Notes under the pieces: model-generated
Told to the model about the DNA's origin: nothing
Databases searched by the model: none
Seen by the model: the letters and a program-made list of their open reading frames with translations, nothing else
In this document: positions 10,741 through 22,192 of the stretch, piece by piece
How the letters are laid out: every line of letters begins with the position of its first letter
How positions within the stretch are numbered: position 1 is the first letter of the stretch
Program-made: the position numbers and the translations under genes
Assembly (NCBI RefSeq): GCF_000835495.1
Contig: NW_015622541.1
Coordinates: 2,666,001-2,730,000, forward strand
Length of the DNA stretch: 64,000 nt
Direction: 5' to 3'
DNA from: Cladophialophora immunda
Taxonomy: Eukaryota > Ascomycota > Eurotiomycetes > Chaetothyriales > Herpotrichiellaceae

Positions 10741-11528
10741 GGCGGTCTTCGATCTGTATGCTGGTGGGGGAGGGTTGGTATCGATCTTCTCGAGTGTGGG
10801 TGGCATATGGAAGAAGAGAGGAAGGAAGAGACGGGGCTGGGATATAAGGTGATAAGGCGCTAGGCGCTTTGACAGAGGTCAGGCTCAGCGATAGGGGAAG
10901 CCAAAGTACCGGGGGGCGCGAGACGCCTCGGGGAGCGACGCAGGGCGGATGCAGGTGCCTGACTGCGTGGGAAAAGGGCCAGCTGGGCCGGGATCTGGAT
11001 GGATTGGAAGGATTGGAACAGGGCTGCGCCACGACCGAACAGCTAGCTGGTCAAGGCCCAAACACGGTAGTCAGGTATCGGGAGTGGTGAGACAAGGGGG
11101 GGATAGGCTGCAATGTGTCTTGCTCGAGGTTTTGGGATATCGGGCTGAAATACCAAGCTGAAACAAGAGGACTGATTTGATGCCCTGTCACTGGTGAGTG
11201 AGTGAGTGAGTGTGTGGTGGTTTGGTCTGTGAGGTTGGGTGCGTGATCTGGGCAAAAGGTGGGGAAAGAGGAAGAAGGGGAGGAGGATTGCAACGATTCA
11301 TGGCGGGGCCAGTTGCGTCAGGGTGCCTAGCACGTGACCCCAGCCTTGGCAGCCTAGGGTCACGTGCGCACTGGCATCCAGAATCAAATGACGAGGCAGA
11401 TCGGTCATTTCACTCCATCGATGCCGCGAAGGTATCTTCCATCTGCTCCTAAGACTCGATACTGCTATATAATACATATTACCTTGATATGACTAGGTAG
11501 CAATGCTCAAAGTGGCTCGGTGGTTGCT
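10741..11528. other. Upstream region of the calmodulin-like gene and 3' end of the DUF3176 gene
   Basis: No ORF is supported. It holds a TGAG/GTGA run near 11193-11213 and the paired E-box element at 11330-11367. Confidence 0.55.
11330..11367. promoter_or_regulatory. Inverted pair of CACGTG (E-box) sites
   Basis: GCACGTGACCC (11330-11340) and its exact reverse complement GGGTCACGTGC (11357-11367) are separated by 16 bp. Each arm contains TCACGTG or CACGTGA, the core recognised by bHLH factors such as Cbf1/Pho4-type proteins. It lies about 590 bp upstream of the calmodulin-like ATG, whose promoter it most likely serves. Function is inferred; the sequence symmetry is seen. Confidence 0.6.
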
Positions 11529-13940
11529 TCACCCCCATTTAAGCCGCTGCCACCACGTTTTCGGGTCTTTCTGGATAATCTCCAGTGACTGTAGCTGCCA
11601 AATCTGCAGCTTGGGTGCTCGCCTGGTGAACCGAGTGGCTGTAGCCTCCGCCTCCGCCTGGAATTCACTGACGAGGTTGGAGCAGGTGAATCCGTCGTCC
11701 GGCTCACGAGACGGCTGGCCTGTGACAGGCCCTGCCGCCGCGGCGGTATTGCTTCGTCCCTCAGCACTGCTCTCGTCTACGTCGACATATCGATACAGGA
11801 GTGGTAGTAAGGACGCTTTCCAGCTTGGTGCTTGCATTCTGCTGGTTTCCCACACTGTGAGCCCAAGGCACCCGACACCGAAGAGAACAATGGCTGCGGG
11901 CAGAGTGATCCACGCCCACCGCACCACCACGAATGTTTTGAGCACGGCGTTGTCGCCGATCACCGACACATTGCCGTACTGTTGCACAATTTGACTCATG
12001 ACGGTATTTGCGTCTTCCACGACCGCCGCGAAGTTCGGCGTTAGGTCGACGCCCTTCCATGCCTCGGTGCTGAGACCCTCCACACTTCCACTGTTCGAGG
12101 TGACGGGTGCCGAGCAGCTCCAATTACTGCTCGCCAGACAACTGCCCTTGTAGCTATGCGTACTGTTGCCCAAAACATACCCCGTGAGAGTCCCGATCCC
12201 CGTTCCATACGTCAAGAAATCGTCGGCTGTAAAGCTCGTTCCGTTGACTTCGGCTGACCAGCTTAGGCCGCTGGCCGCATCCGGGTCGCCGTCAACTTTC
12301 CCGTAATGCGTGGATAACACATCCAAGACCAAGTTGCCCTGAACCACGGATGTGCTGTACTCTCGGACGCAATATGTCATGGCACATTCCAGTGAGTTGT
12401 TCAAAGCCGGCACCCCATTGTCGTCGACGTCGAACTCGGCAAAACCTATGGCTGCCACTGGCTCGTTGATACCAGCAAAGGGTTGCTTTGTCCAGCCACG
12501 GGGATCCAGAAGTAGGCCGTCTGAACTAGCGAAATTGAGGGGCCAGACTACCTTCTGCGTTATCGAAACATAAACCTCAAGCCCCTGGGCGTTGCCATTC
12601 ATGTCATTTTCATCGACGAATGCACTCAGGTTAGAGGTGACTTTCCACGTTTGCCCAAATTTTGGTATGATCTCCCACGTGAAGCTAGATGTCTGTTGGT
12701 CGGCACCGGAAATATTCCCACTTCGCGCAGCAGAAACAATTTTCGTCAAATCCGAGCTTTGGGGCGACAAGTTCTTGATGGTCAGTTCTTTCGTAGTTGG
12801 CCGGCACTGCGTACAAATATCAAGAGTGTAGTAAGGCTGCCAGACGCAATTGCCACTGGGGCAGTCTGCTTTGAGAGGCAATGCCAGCGTCTGTGTCGTA
12901 GCCTCAGATCTCTTTTTCATTGCATGGCGCCCCACAGTCGACGCAGCCATAATGTCCATGGGCTGATCTTCCTGTTGCACGTTTGCAAGCATTGCCGCCG
13001 TCAACTGCGCCAATGTTTCCGGATAGCCCATTGCCAGATAGATGTCTGTGGTCATCGACGTCGACGAATTAATACTAATCCCGTTACCTGGCACAGGTAC
13101 TGTGCGATTTTCGGTGGTCAGTAGCTGTTGCACAAATGAATCGAAGCCCAAGGCAGCTACTGTCAAGAATGCGGCGAGGTATGGCAGGGCGCTAGGCGTG
13201 TCAGTGAAGACCTCTCAAAGGTAGCATACCCTTACTCACCCGCCTTTGAACCTGAAGAGCATGAGTATCGATCCGAGCGGCCCTCTGCTTGCGTCTTCGA
13301 TGTTTTGCAAATCCATCAGAGACCGCTCCTTTTTGAACCAAAGCCATTTTCCTTGGGAAATAACGGTGCCGACGCAAAGCATGATCGCTGTTCTCGAGAT
13401 AGTGGCAAGAAAGGAGATGACGGCATTTAACTGTGAAATAAGTGTCAGCTGTCCCAGGTTCTTGTTCCAACAGATCAGAGATGGACGGACCGTGATCCCC
13501 TTCATCAATGGAGGTACAGGCTTCTGGTCATAGCCCCAGAGGACGCCGATGATGCTAGCAATGGCAGCAAAGCTGACAAAGCTGGCAACAAGCTCGATTA
13601 TCCACGAGTCTGACACCAATCTTGACCACCATCCAGATCGCCTTGGCGCAGAGTTCTGCAACTTCTTTTCGACGATGTCGACAGATGAAGGTCGAGACTC
13701 ATCCTCTGAAGAGGCTGGCCTGAACATGGCGCTGCCATGCTCCGAAAGTGGAGAGACAGGGCTGGGAGGGACCGATGTTGGGGTCCGGCAGTCAATGCGA
13801 TGAATGCTCCCGCCGTTTTGTCCATTGCCAAACTCCCTTTCAGCCACGAGCCATAACGCGCGATCCCGATCCTCAGACTGCTCCTCACCAGGGTTGTCGT
13901 CAGGGTATTGGAGTGAGTGGTAATTCGCCGGGGAAGGCAT
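11529..13940 (-). CDS. DUF3176 family membrane protein
   Basis: Exons 13940-13491, 13430-13240 and 13191-11529 give 767 residues. DUF3176 proteins are filamentous-fungal membrane proteins of unknown function. Here a disordered N-terminus is followed by TM1 (ELVASFVSFAAIASIIGVLW), a KPVPP...KGIT loop, TM2 (AVISFLATISRTAIML), the KWLWF and SRGPLGS blocks typical of the family, and TM3 (ALPYLAAFLTVAALGF). A long extracellular part rich in Asn glycosylation sites follows, with paired Cys (CPSGNC, CTQC), then TM4 (WITLPAAIVLFGVGCLGL). The 60-bp intron at 13431-13490 contains no stop and keeps frame, so it can be mistaken for coding sequence; removing it restores the GIT-LNAVIS junction expected in the family. 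The frame is open upstream of 13940 but without another ATG. Confidence 0.9.
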
Positions 13941-15083
13941 CGAGAGGGTCGTTGACGGGCGAGAGCTCACGGATACGATGTGAACCAATGTTGGAGTGAG
14001 GAAGAGCCGACCGAGAAGAACGCTGGACTACCTTTATGAGCGGCCGACACTCCAAGGTCGACAAGCACCCAAGGTTGGCCAAGGCTGGACTTGCGACTAC
14101 ATCGAGTTTGCGTAGTGGCACATCGGCTGCATGGTGTTGTCTTGCCTTTTGGCCCCTGCAAGCCTCGTCAGTGACCAGTTTCTGCCTGAGGCTAAACAGA
14201 GCTAGCCACTGTGCAACCAGGCCACAAGATATATTTGTGATTGAACGATTGCCTGGAGAGATATTTCCACCTACCTGCACAGTCTCCATTGCTGGATGGC
14301 CACGGGTTGTGTGAGACACCCGACGATAGATGCCCATTTTGGCGATGCTTGGGCCAGGAATGCGCGAAGTGTATGTCAGTGAAAGTCACAGATTGTCGTC
14401 TGTCCTCGCAACGGGCCGCCCAGGTAGGCTGGAGCCATTTTTGGCCCCTTTGCTAGGATGTTGACGATAGTCCTCATTCTAAGCTTCATTGGCCAGTGCG
14501 TGACACGGCAGGGCGAAGCAAATCTGCAGCGTTTTGCTCAGCCTCGACCTCAGTGCCGCCCTGTAGGTCGAGGCACTGGGTCATGGAATGACCGCGCTGT
14601 GGCGATAAACCGTTGATCAGGTACAAGGAGAGGCAGGACTTCAGGCAACAGCCTTGGCAAATTGCGGGTTCGCCTGCGCTCGTCTAAAATAGATGCCCAG
14701 TGATAGCCGAGGGCCATGCGTCGCCCATTGCTTAGGGTACGTACGTACAAAGTGAGGGGCATGGTTTGGCCCTGGAGGTATCGATTGGGCGGTGCCCATA
14801 GGTACCTAGGTACCTATATGGTAGGTAGTGCCCAGCTTTGCCTACTGCCCAAGAAGCGCTGAGTGATGCCAAGTAATAATAATGGTTGGTGCTCAGTTGA
14901 CGCTCAGGTTAAAGCGGCCTCACTGACCTTCGCCCACCCTCTACGACCAAACCGTATATGGCGATCATTGGTTTTTTCATTCTCAAGTAAAATGATCATA
15001 TAGATACATATGTGGTATCTCTCTACATGATATCGCAACTCCTGAGAACACGTCCTTCTCTTCCCCGACCCGGATTCTTCCCA
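13941..15083. other. Intergenic region between divergent genes
   Basis: Minus-strand ORFs at 13900-14337 and 14904-15221 lack support. Short palindromes cluster at 14735-14820, including GTACGTACGTAC and a 20-bp perfect palindrome. No gene is supported. Confidence 0.5.
14798..14817. repeat. Perfect 20-bp palindrome
   Basis: ATAGGTACCTAGGTACCTAT reads the same on both strands. It is built from two GGTACCTA-type units and is followed by TATGGTAGGTAG. Function unknown. Confidence 0.9.
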
Positions 15084-16120
15084 ATGCTCCATCAAGCAAA
15101 GCCAGCAAGCACCTCCTCCAAGCCTCCAGATGGCAAGCTGATATGTAAGTCCTGCTCCCGCTTCTCCATATTCCCAACAATGATGAGGAAGTCGAAGAGA
15201 AGTTGGGTCCAAGTTGGACAAAGGGTGTACTAGTCACCTATTTCTCTGCAGATCTTCATGAGGAGGAGAAACGTGACACGACATGCACAGCATCTACTTG
15301 ATCCGCTGTGCGAATCAAACCACCATACCTGTGAAACCACTTCTAATGTCCTTCAACCCCTCCAGTCGCTCCTGGCCATCCTCCCTCAGACCCTTCCCAA
15401 GGGCCACAACATGACCAACCGCCCCGCGCCGCACAGTTCGGCCACTCCAAGCTCCGCCGCTCAGACCTGTCGCCAGACCCCTTCACCCAATTCCACACCT
15501 GGTTCACCGACCCGTTGCTCCAGGCCGCCGTGCCCGAAACCGTCAATCTGTCCACGGCCTCGCTGCCGAGCGGCCGCGTGTCCAGCCGCATCGTTTACCT
15601 CAAGGAACTTGACTCGCGCGGCTTCGTCATCTACTCGAATTTCGGCACGTCGCGCAAGTCTAGGGACATCGCCACCAACGCGAACGCGAGTCTCTGCTTC
15701 TGGTGGAAGCCCGTCGAGAGGCAGGTGAGGGTCGAGGGCGTGGTGGAGAGGATCAGCGCTGAGGAGAGTCAGCTCTACTTCGACACGAGGGCCCGCGGCT
15801 CGAGGATCGGAGCCTGGGCTAGCCAGCAGACCAGTGTCTTGGAGCCTCGATCATCAACGACAACAGAAGGCGATGGAGAGGAAGATGACGGCCGGGCTGC
15901 CCTCGAAGAACGTGTCAGGGAAGTCGAAGCTCGGTTCGAAGGGCAGGAACACATCCCCGTACCGCCCTTCTGGGGTGGACTGAGGATCATTCCGGACATG
16001 ATCGAGTTCTGGCAAGGGCGGGAAAGTAGACTACATGACCGGTTTTTGTACACACGGATACAAGGAGACCTGGGCCAAAGCGGCGAGCAAAAATGGAAGA
16101 TCGAGAGACTGAGCCCATGA
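15084..16120 (+). CDS. PDX3: Pyridoxamine/pyridoxine 5'-phosphate oxidase
   Basis: Exons 15084-15144 and 15366-16120 give 271 residues. The FMN-dependent enzyme oxidises pyridoxine or pyridoxamine phosphate to pyridoxal phosphate, the last step of vitamin B6 synthesis and salvage. Family blocks are visible: LPSGRVSSRIVYLKELD, GFVIYSNFGTSRKSRDI, the FMN/PLP-binding RQVRVEGVVER, RGSRIGAWASQQ, and the C-terminal WGGLRIIP and EFWQGRESRLHDR. A 220-bp first intron is inferred because splicing rebuilds the conserved KLIFAP start of the domain across the junction. An acidic linker (about 180-200) is a local insertion. Another in-frame ATG at 15027 would add 19 residues that could act as an organelle signal. 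It converges on the PPR gene. Confidence 0.95.
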
Positions 16121-16689
16121 GGATGGGGACCCACAGTCCGAGGATGGACGAACGCCGTATCACGATTGCCCAGACCTCAAACGAATTATATCAGATGGAC
16201 ACAAACTGGATCATCGTAGAGGTTTCAATATAGAGAGTTGGATTCTTCGCCAGCCTCCCTCTTACCAGCTCTTGCCGGTAATCAGCATGTCAACTCCAGT
16301 CTGGAGGACTGCACATCGGATCTAGACAAAACCTCGGCTGTCTAGATCATCTATCAGAGTAGCGAGTAGAGATTATTCTTGGTCTTCTGTTGTACATGGT
16401 CAGCCCAATGTTCCGTTTCCTCTCAAACACCGCCCCAAGAAGCTCCTCCCGGCGCCTCGGCGAGAAGGTAAGCAGAGCATGCTGAACATGCTCCATATGC
16501 ACCAGCCACACAACACCATGTACAACGCTGTCGCTAATACGACAGACAAAACCCGAACGCCGAGATGAACAGAACCACCATGTAGTCGTGGCTCGTTTCT
16601 TGGGTATCATTATCAATCAACAAAGGAAAAGAAGCGGCCGAGGCAAGCGATCATCGCCACTCTCGACCCAGAATTTTGATACGAGACTT
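16121..16689. other. Convergent 3' region
   Basis: About 570 bp hold the 3' ends of the oxidase and PPR genes. No ORF is supported. Confidence 0.6.
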
Positions 16690-19600
16690 TTAGGCCGTAA
16701 TGCCACCCACCAGTGCAAGCACTTTGTCAGCAACAGCCGCTGGATACCCTTTCTTGAGCATCTCTTGCGCCACCGCATTGGCACTAGCGCGGTCTTCGGC
16801 GGACAGGAAGGCTCGGGTCATGGCCTCGTAGGTACTGGGCTCACGCTTATCCATGCCCAGTTGCTCGTAGATCGATTTGGCCTTTTCAACCTGGCCGACT
16901 CCAGCCCATCCATGAATGAGCGTATTCGCAATATACGGGGTCAGAGAGACCCCTCGTCGACCCATATCAGCCAGGATCTCGGCAGTCTTCTCAACTTCGT
17001 GATTGGCGACCATCGATTCGAGCAAATTCTGATACAGTGTGTCGGTCGGACGAATGTTCCCATCCTGCAAGACGGAATCGAAAACGGCTCTTGCAGCAGG
17101 CATGTCGTGCATAACACACCCCTTAGCATGGATCAATGACCCATAGTGAACTGCCTCGGGCTGAACACCGCATTGTTTCATTTCGGAAAGGATAGCTTCG
17201 GCTGCAGCGAGGTTCACAGGTTCCAGCGATGCGTAAGACTCAATAAGAAGCTTGTAGGTGTGAGAGGTAGGTTTGATATTCTTGGACTTCATCCGCTCGT
17301 AGTACTGCAGGACCTTGCTGCGATCCCGCTTCGTATTGAGGAAGTATTGGATGATGGAATTGTATGGAGCTGGTCGAGGACGATAATTGGGTGCCGCTTC
17401 CATCTCGTCAAACATGTCAACTGCAAAGCGCTCCTCACTTGTTCGGCAAAGAGCGTTCACCAGTGTACCATATGTGACAGACGAAGGACGGATGCCGCGA
17501 CCTTCCATGTCGCCAAAGTAACGGAGACAGTCGTCAATTCGTCGAGCTTTGCCAAGCTTGCCAATAACGGCGTTGTAGAGGAAAACGCTTGGAACGACTC
17601 CCTCGGATAAAGCACGTTGGAAGATCTTGACAGCTTCGGTCGCTTCGTCGAACGTACCTTCAAGGGTGGTGATATAAATGCCAAAGGTATTTGCAGAAGG
17701 CGCCGCTCCCATATCCAGAAGGTCTTGGTGGAATTTGCTTGCTTGTTGACGATCTCCAACAGTCAAGCATGCCGCGATCATAGAGTCCAAGATCGAAACC
17801 CATCCAGCACGAACAGATGGGATCTGCAATGACATCGGAACATCGGAATGCGCCATACTCAGGATTTCCTGGATCAAATTCGGTTGTTTGGCTTTACCCG
17901 CTGCGGTGATCAGCTTGGCGTACGCGGAATAATGTAGATTTCTGCCCGCTCGACGAACATTTCTCAACCGGGAAAGGCCATCATTGAGATGATTTTCAAT
18001 GCGGCCCGTGGTACTCTCGACCAATTCGGATATCGCCTTGGAGGCACGATAGTCGGTGGTGTGAGCGTAGGGATCATAAGTGTCGTTGGTCGACACGTCA
18101 AGAAGCGCCTGGTGTGGGGACAAGGGTGACTGCGGCAATGTCACTGGGGTGGGAGGAGCAGGGTGAAGAAGCTCATGCCAACGTTGCAGGAGATCAGGTC
18201 GAGCAGAGCCAATTTTGTGTAAGCTTTCGCTCACCACGTGAACTGTCGATGGATCCATGAGAATGCCGCGGTTGAGCACGGTCTCGAGAAGATGGGAGAA
18301 TCTGGCCGGATGAGCGGCGTCCACAACTTCTTGATACATGAGCATTTGAGCCTGAACATGAAGAGCCAAAGCGATGTCCTGAGCGTTAAGTTGATGGATA
18401 CATTCTGGTCCCAAGCTTGCGATTGCGTGCTGAGCAACTGGAGAGACGAGGCCGCCGTTTTCGATCATAGTCCGCAACAAGGTGATGCTTGTTGTTGCAG
18501 AGACTACAGCCTGTTGCTTCGACAAGGCTTCACCGAAGAGGATGATTGCTTCGTCAATTTCCGCTACAGCGAGTTGACGGCTTGCTTCAGTGCCAGCTGA
18601 GGAACGGATGCGTTGAAACATCGATCGGGCTTCAGCCACACCTTCTTCAACGGAACCAGAATGAATCAATGCCAAGGTGTACATTGCTGCGAAGTCAGTG
18701 CTTGGAACAATCGGTAGAGAGCGAGCGTTATTCCAGGTCGACTTGGCTTTCTTGATTTCGCCGTTTCGAATATGCAAAGCAGCAACCGCCATGACGGGCT
18801 CGGCCTTCAAGTTCGCTGGATTGATGGCATCAAAGGATCGGACAGCTTCGTCGGCATTTCCAGCATCAGCTGCAGCGGTGGAGATCCTCGATAGCGCCTC
18901 GTCTCGCACAACGGGTAGAAGGGTGAAGTCATCAAGGCATGAGATCGCTGTGGAGTAGGCTTCGTTTTCAATGTGATGCTGAACAAGACCGTCCAGCACG
19001 AACGAACTTGTCAAGCTATCTGACAAAGCTTGCTCGTTTGTCGAACCCTGAAAGGATTGAAGGATCTTCTCATAGAAACGCAAGCCAGTCTCAGCAAGCC
19101 CGCAAGCATAGTAAGCCTTGATCAGAGAAGCATACACCTTCAGATCAAGGGGGTCATTGGCGGCTCTGCTGATAGCGAGATCGCGGTACTCCTCGTATAG
19201 ACCTTGTGCTGCGTGGATGTCCTGCGTGGAAGCTTGTGCATCGATAACCGTGGTATACAGCTGTGGCGCCAAAGGAATGTTTTGGGCATTCATATCAGCC
19301 AAAAGCGAATTCATATGCTCAACCATACCGGACTGAGCACACGCCTTGACTAGCGCATTGTACACTGTGGCCGAGAGTGGGAAATCTTCGAGAGTAGCTC
19401 GAGCAATGTTGTACAGCTTAGTAGCAAATGCAAGCGATGTGTCAGCGGCGTAAAGTTGATGTTGTCTGGTGGCAGAAGGGAAGACCAAAGAGCCCTCACT
19501 ACCGTATCGTGTGGCTCGTTCACCAAGGTTCTTCTGCACTTGGTATGCCTCGAGGCTCCTAGCTGCCAAAAAGCGGAGGAGGATCACGTATGATGTTGCA

Positions 19601-20526
19601 TTGAGTTCGACGGCTCGCTTCGCCATGTCCCCGTACACCTCGAGAGCTCTGGGCCATGGCTGGTAGCCCTGACTCAGATTAATGGCGGAGACCAAGATAT
19701 GATTATAAGCCTCCACAGTCGGAACATGGCCATCTCTGACGATAGCTTCGAACAAAGCAGGAATTTCGCTATATCGGTGTTGGGAGCCGAGCTGGACGAT
19801 CTGATCGGAGAGGGCAGAATCCTCTGATGCGAGTGAGGTGATGTCGGTAGGCGGCGATGTGTGTTCGAGGCTGGTGGATGACTCAAGTTCGCTTGCGCCA
19901 GTTTCTTGAATGGAGGGGGTCGGTGCGCGTGTGCTCGCAACAGGGCTGCCGACCGCTTCATCGTAAGTAGCAGTGTTTTCGATGTGGCGTGACGCGATCT
20001 CCTTCGCAATTTCTTCATCTACCTTTGCAAGTGCGTCGGCTTCCGCGAGAGCTTCCTCCGCGTCTTGGACCTTAGGAGTGGCTCGTTCACTGTTAACGCG
20101 CGAGACAGTCAGGCGGGCAGAAGGCCGCAGAAGGTCGACAGCTCGGTAAGACTCGACTCGGTGGTGTTTTGAAGAAGGTACAGCCTTCTCTTGATTTTTC
20201 CAGCCTATTCTCCGCGCGAACTCATGCTTTTTCCAATCCGAGTCATCGCCAGTCTGTTGGGCATGTTGCCAGGCTGCGTAGTACTGGGCTAGCCCAGCGT
20301 CACCACCGCCCGATTGACTATTATAACCGGCCTTCGCGCCTGCGCCAGAACCCGATGGACTTGAGAAGGCATTTTGGAGTTGTGCAGTCTTTGCAAATTT
20401 GGTGACTGGGTAATTTTGGAATTGTCCGAGTGACTGGCCAGCAGCGACAACAGACGGGGCATAAGTATGGGCGATTCCCTTTGCAACACTGACACGGGCA
20501 AGATGTGCGAAGGGCTTGAAAGGCAT
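16690..20526 (-). CDS. Giant pentatricopeptide repeat protein, probably mitochondrial
   Basis: A single 1278-residue open frame without introns. PPR proteins bind organellar RNA one base per repeat and control its processing or translation. The N-terminus is basic and poor in acidic residues (MPFKPFAHLARVSVAKG), as in a mitochondrial presequence. A disordered region follows to about 230. Helical repeats fill the rest, with clear 35-residue PPR units in two blocks: about 265-480 (VEAYNHILVSAINL, ATVYNALVKACAQSG) and about 925-1270 (SVFLYNAVIGKLGKARRIDD, SSVTYGTLVNALCRTSEE, TSHTYKLLIESYASL). The middle has degenerate helical repeats. No extra catalytic domain (SMR, MRPP3) is visible. The RNA target cannot be told. 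Its length resembles the long fungal PPR proteins needed for respiratory-chain gene expression. Confidence 0.93.
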   Translation of the reverse strand: MPFKPFAHLARVSVAKGIAHTYAPSVVAAGQSLGQFQNYPVTKFAKTAQLQNAFSSPSGSGAGAKAGYNSQSGGGDAGLAQYYAAWQHAQQTGDDSDWKKHEFARRIGWKNQEKAVPSSKHHRVESYRAVDLLRPSARLTVSRVNSERATPKVQDAEEALAEADALAKVDEEIAKEIASRHIENTATYDEAVGSPVASTRAPTPSIQETGASELESSTSLEHTSPPTDITSLASEDSALSDQIVQLGSQHRYSEIPALFEAIVRDGHVPTVEAYNHILVSAINLSQGYQPWPRALEVYGDMAKRAVELNATSYVILLRFLAARSLEAYQVQKNLGERATRYGSEGSLVFPSATRQHQLYAADTSLAFATKLYNIARATLEDFPLSATVYNALVKACAQSGMVEHMNSLLADMNAQNIPLAPQLYTTVIDAQASTQDIHAAQGLYEEYRDLAISRAANDPLDLKVYASLIKAYYACGLAETGLRFYEKILQSFQGSTNEQALSDSLTSSFVLDGLVQHHIENEAYSTAISCLDDFTLLPVVRDEALSRISTAAADAGNADEAVRSFDAINPANLKAEPVMAVAALHIRNGEIKKAKSTWNNARSLPIVPSTDFAAMYTLALIHSGSVEEGVAEARSMFQRIRSSAGTEASRQLAVAEIDEAIILFGEALSKQQAVVSATTSITLLRTMIENGGLVSPVAQHAIASLGPECIHQLNAQDIALALHVQAQMLMYQEVVDAAHPARFSHLLETVLNRGILMDPSTVHVVSESLHKIGSARPDLLQRWHELLHPAPPTPVTLPQSPLSPHQALLDVSTNDTYDPYAHTTDYRASKAISELVESTTGRIENHLNDGLSRLRNVRRAGRNLHYSAYAKLITAAGKAKQPNLIQEILSMAHSDVPMSLQIPSVRAGWVSILDSMIAACLTVGDRQQASKFHQDLLDMGAAPSANTFGIYITTLEGTFDEATEAVKIFQRALSEGVVPSVFLYNAVIGKLGKARRIDDCLRYFGDMEGRGIRPSSVTYGTLVNALCRTSEERFAVDMFDEMEAAPNYRPRPAPYNSIIQYFLNTKRDRSKVLQYYERMKSKNIKPTSHTYKLLIESYASLEPVNLAAAEAILSEMKQCGVQPEAVHYGSLIHAKGCVMHDMPAARAVFDSVLQDGNIRPTDTLYQNLLESMVANHEVEKTAEILADMGRRGVSLTPYIANTLIHGWAGVGQVEKAKSIYEQLGMDKREPSTYEAMTRAFLSAEDRASANAVAQEMLKKGYPAAVADKVLALVGGITA

Positions 20527-22192
20527 TTAGGAGAAGGAGGCTCTCTTCCTATTGAAGAGCAACGTCTGGAAGAGGAATGGAGGCGAAATAGGCAGGTTCA
20601 TTTGACGACTCGAAAGCCGTCAATGAACGCGCTGAACACAGAAGGTGGAATGATGGAAGAGAATGTCAAGACACTCGGAGTGGAGTGTCTAGTGATGGTC
20701 GCGTGTCAATCGAGGATGGGTAGGGGAAGAAGCAGGTGTTGTAAGAAATGGTAGAAATATCCAGTTCGCCCAGGCAGGCTTCAATTCGTACTCGTAAAAG
20801 TCGTGCCTGGCGGAGCAGGATGGAAGCAATCCTAGGGTAACGAATCGCCAGGCTGGCCCCAAGTCGAGTCAGGTGAATGGCAGACAAATCCAGTTAGTCG
20901 AGGCCGCTCGCAGGGAGAGGTAGGAGCTTCAGAAGCTCCCCTTCGCCAACCAAAGATGCAGCGGAGTGAGGGATGGAGCCGTGGTGCAGACGAAGCTGAT
21001 GGCGAATTTCGGGTGCTTGAGGGAATTTCATGTCGAGATTCCTGTCGGTTTTCGAGGCACGTGTCATGGACTTGCCTGACGAGGCTAGGGCCCGAACCTT
21101 AAGCTGGGAGCTGCTCGTTACGGGCATCGCCCAGCCCTTAAGGCTCCCGGGGATGATGCCCTAGAAAAAGCGCCCCTGGAGCAGCATCGTCCTCCCCGAA
21201 CGAATCGCCATGAAGAGCCTGGCGGGCCCGAAATTTGATCCCCTAGACCCGGGCTCGGGCACCTGGAACTTGTTCTTTCCGGCCCATTTTTTCCATGCCT
21301 CCCACGCGAGGCTGACGCAACAAAAGTCCACTGCGAATCATCATTTGAGACACGCATTCAATGACAAACATAGCACGGATTACTACCCTCTCTGCATCGT
21401 TCCCTACCAATCTATGAATGAATGAAGAACTTCCACCATGACGCAAAGGAGTAAAGATCAACCTCGTCCATGAAAGCTGACTCTCTTGCAGCGGAAATGC
21501 CTCCTCTCTCTACAACGAAGCCAACCACTTCGCCCCATGTCCCTCGCATTCCTATAGACCACCAGGAACCGTCTACCGAACAGTCCTTGGAAGTGACATG
21601 GGCTAATCTGTTCTATTCAAACTCGGCGACGCGGGATGAGAATCACGCGTCCTGGGCATTGCTCAGCCTTTGATTCAATCTGCGCAAAATCATTTCATGA
21701 CCAACTACTCTCCAGCGAAGACCTCGTACAAGCCTTTCAAGTTCATCTCTGTTCCTCTTAGGATCTATGTCAGGCACTCGTTCACATTGTTGTCTCTTAA
21801 GGCTGATGGCGAGAGAGAAAGGAAAGGCAACTCGTTGATGCGGGCATAAGAGCAGGAGAGACGATGCTGGGTATATACATTTGTATATAGCAACATGGGT
21901 TTCCCCCGTTCGCCGTCTACGTTCGATTACTTCATTGGCCCCAGCGGATGCAAGCGACAGCCGCTCCAAAACAATGCTAGCAGCTTTATATTCTTCGATG
22001 GTTGCTGACTGCCCGGCTCCTACTGAAACCTGACATCGGGGACCTGAACATAACCTGTCTAAAGTACCAGACACCCAAAGATCCGACCGGCCACTGTGCT
22101 GATGGCGCGAACCTGATCCTCCAAGTCTTCCGACTACCAACCATCCTCGCTATCCGACCCAACGGAGTTAGCCGAGCTTCGAATGAACACCG
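20527..22192. other. Intergenic region between divergent genes
   Basis: About 1.7 kb. A small perfect hairpin, GGAGCTTC-A-GAAGCTCC, lies at 20923-20939. Short ORFs on both strands have no recognisable content. It is the likely shared upstream region of the PPR gene and the Zn2Cys6 gene. Confidence 0.5.

Noticed and set aside
13967..14337. Possible Zn2Cys6-type fragment (CSRCATTQTRCS) upstream of the DUF3176 gene
   Set aside because: Only half of the Cys pattern is present, and no continuing regulatory domain follows.
14904..15237. Minus-strand ORFs of 84-105 codons
   Set aside because: They overlap the first exon of the B6 oxidase gene on the other strand and have no domain.
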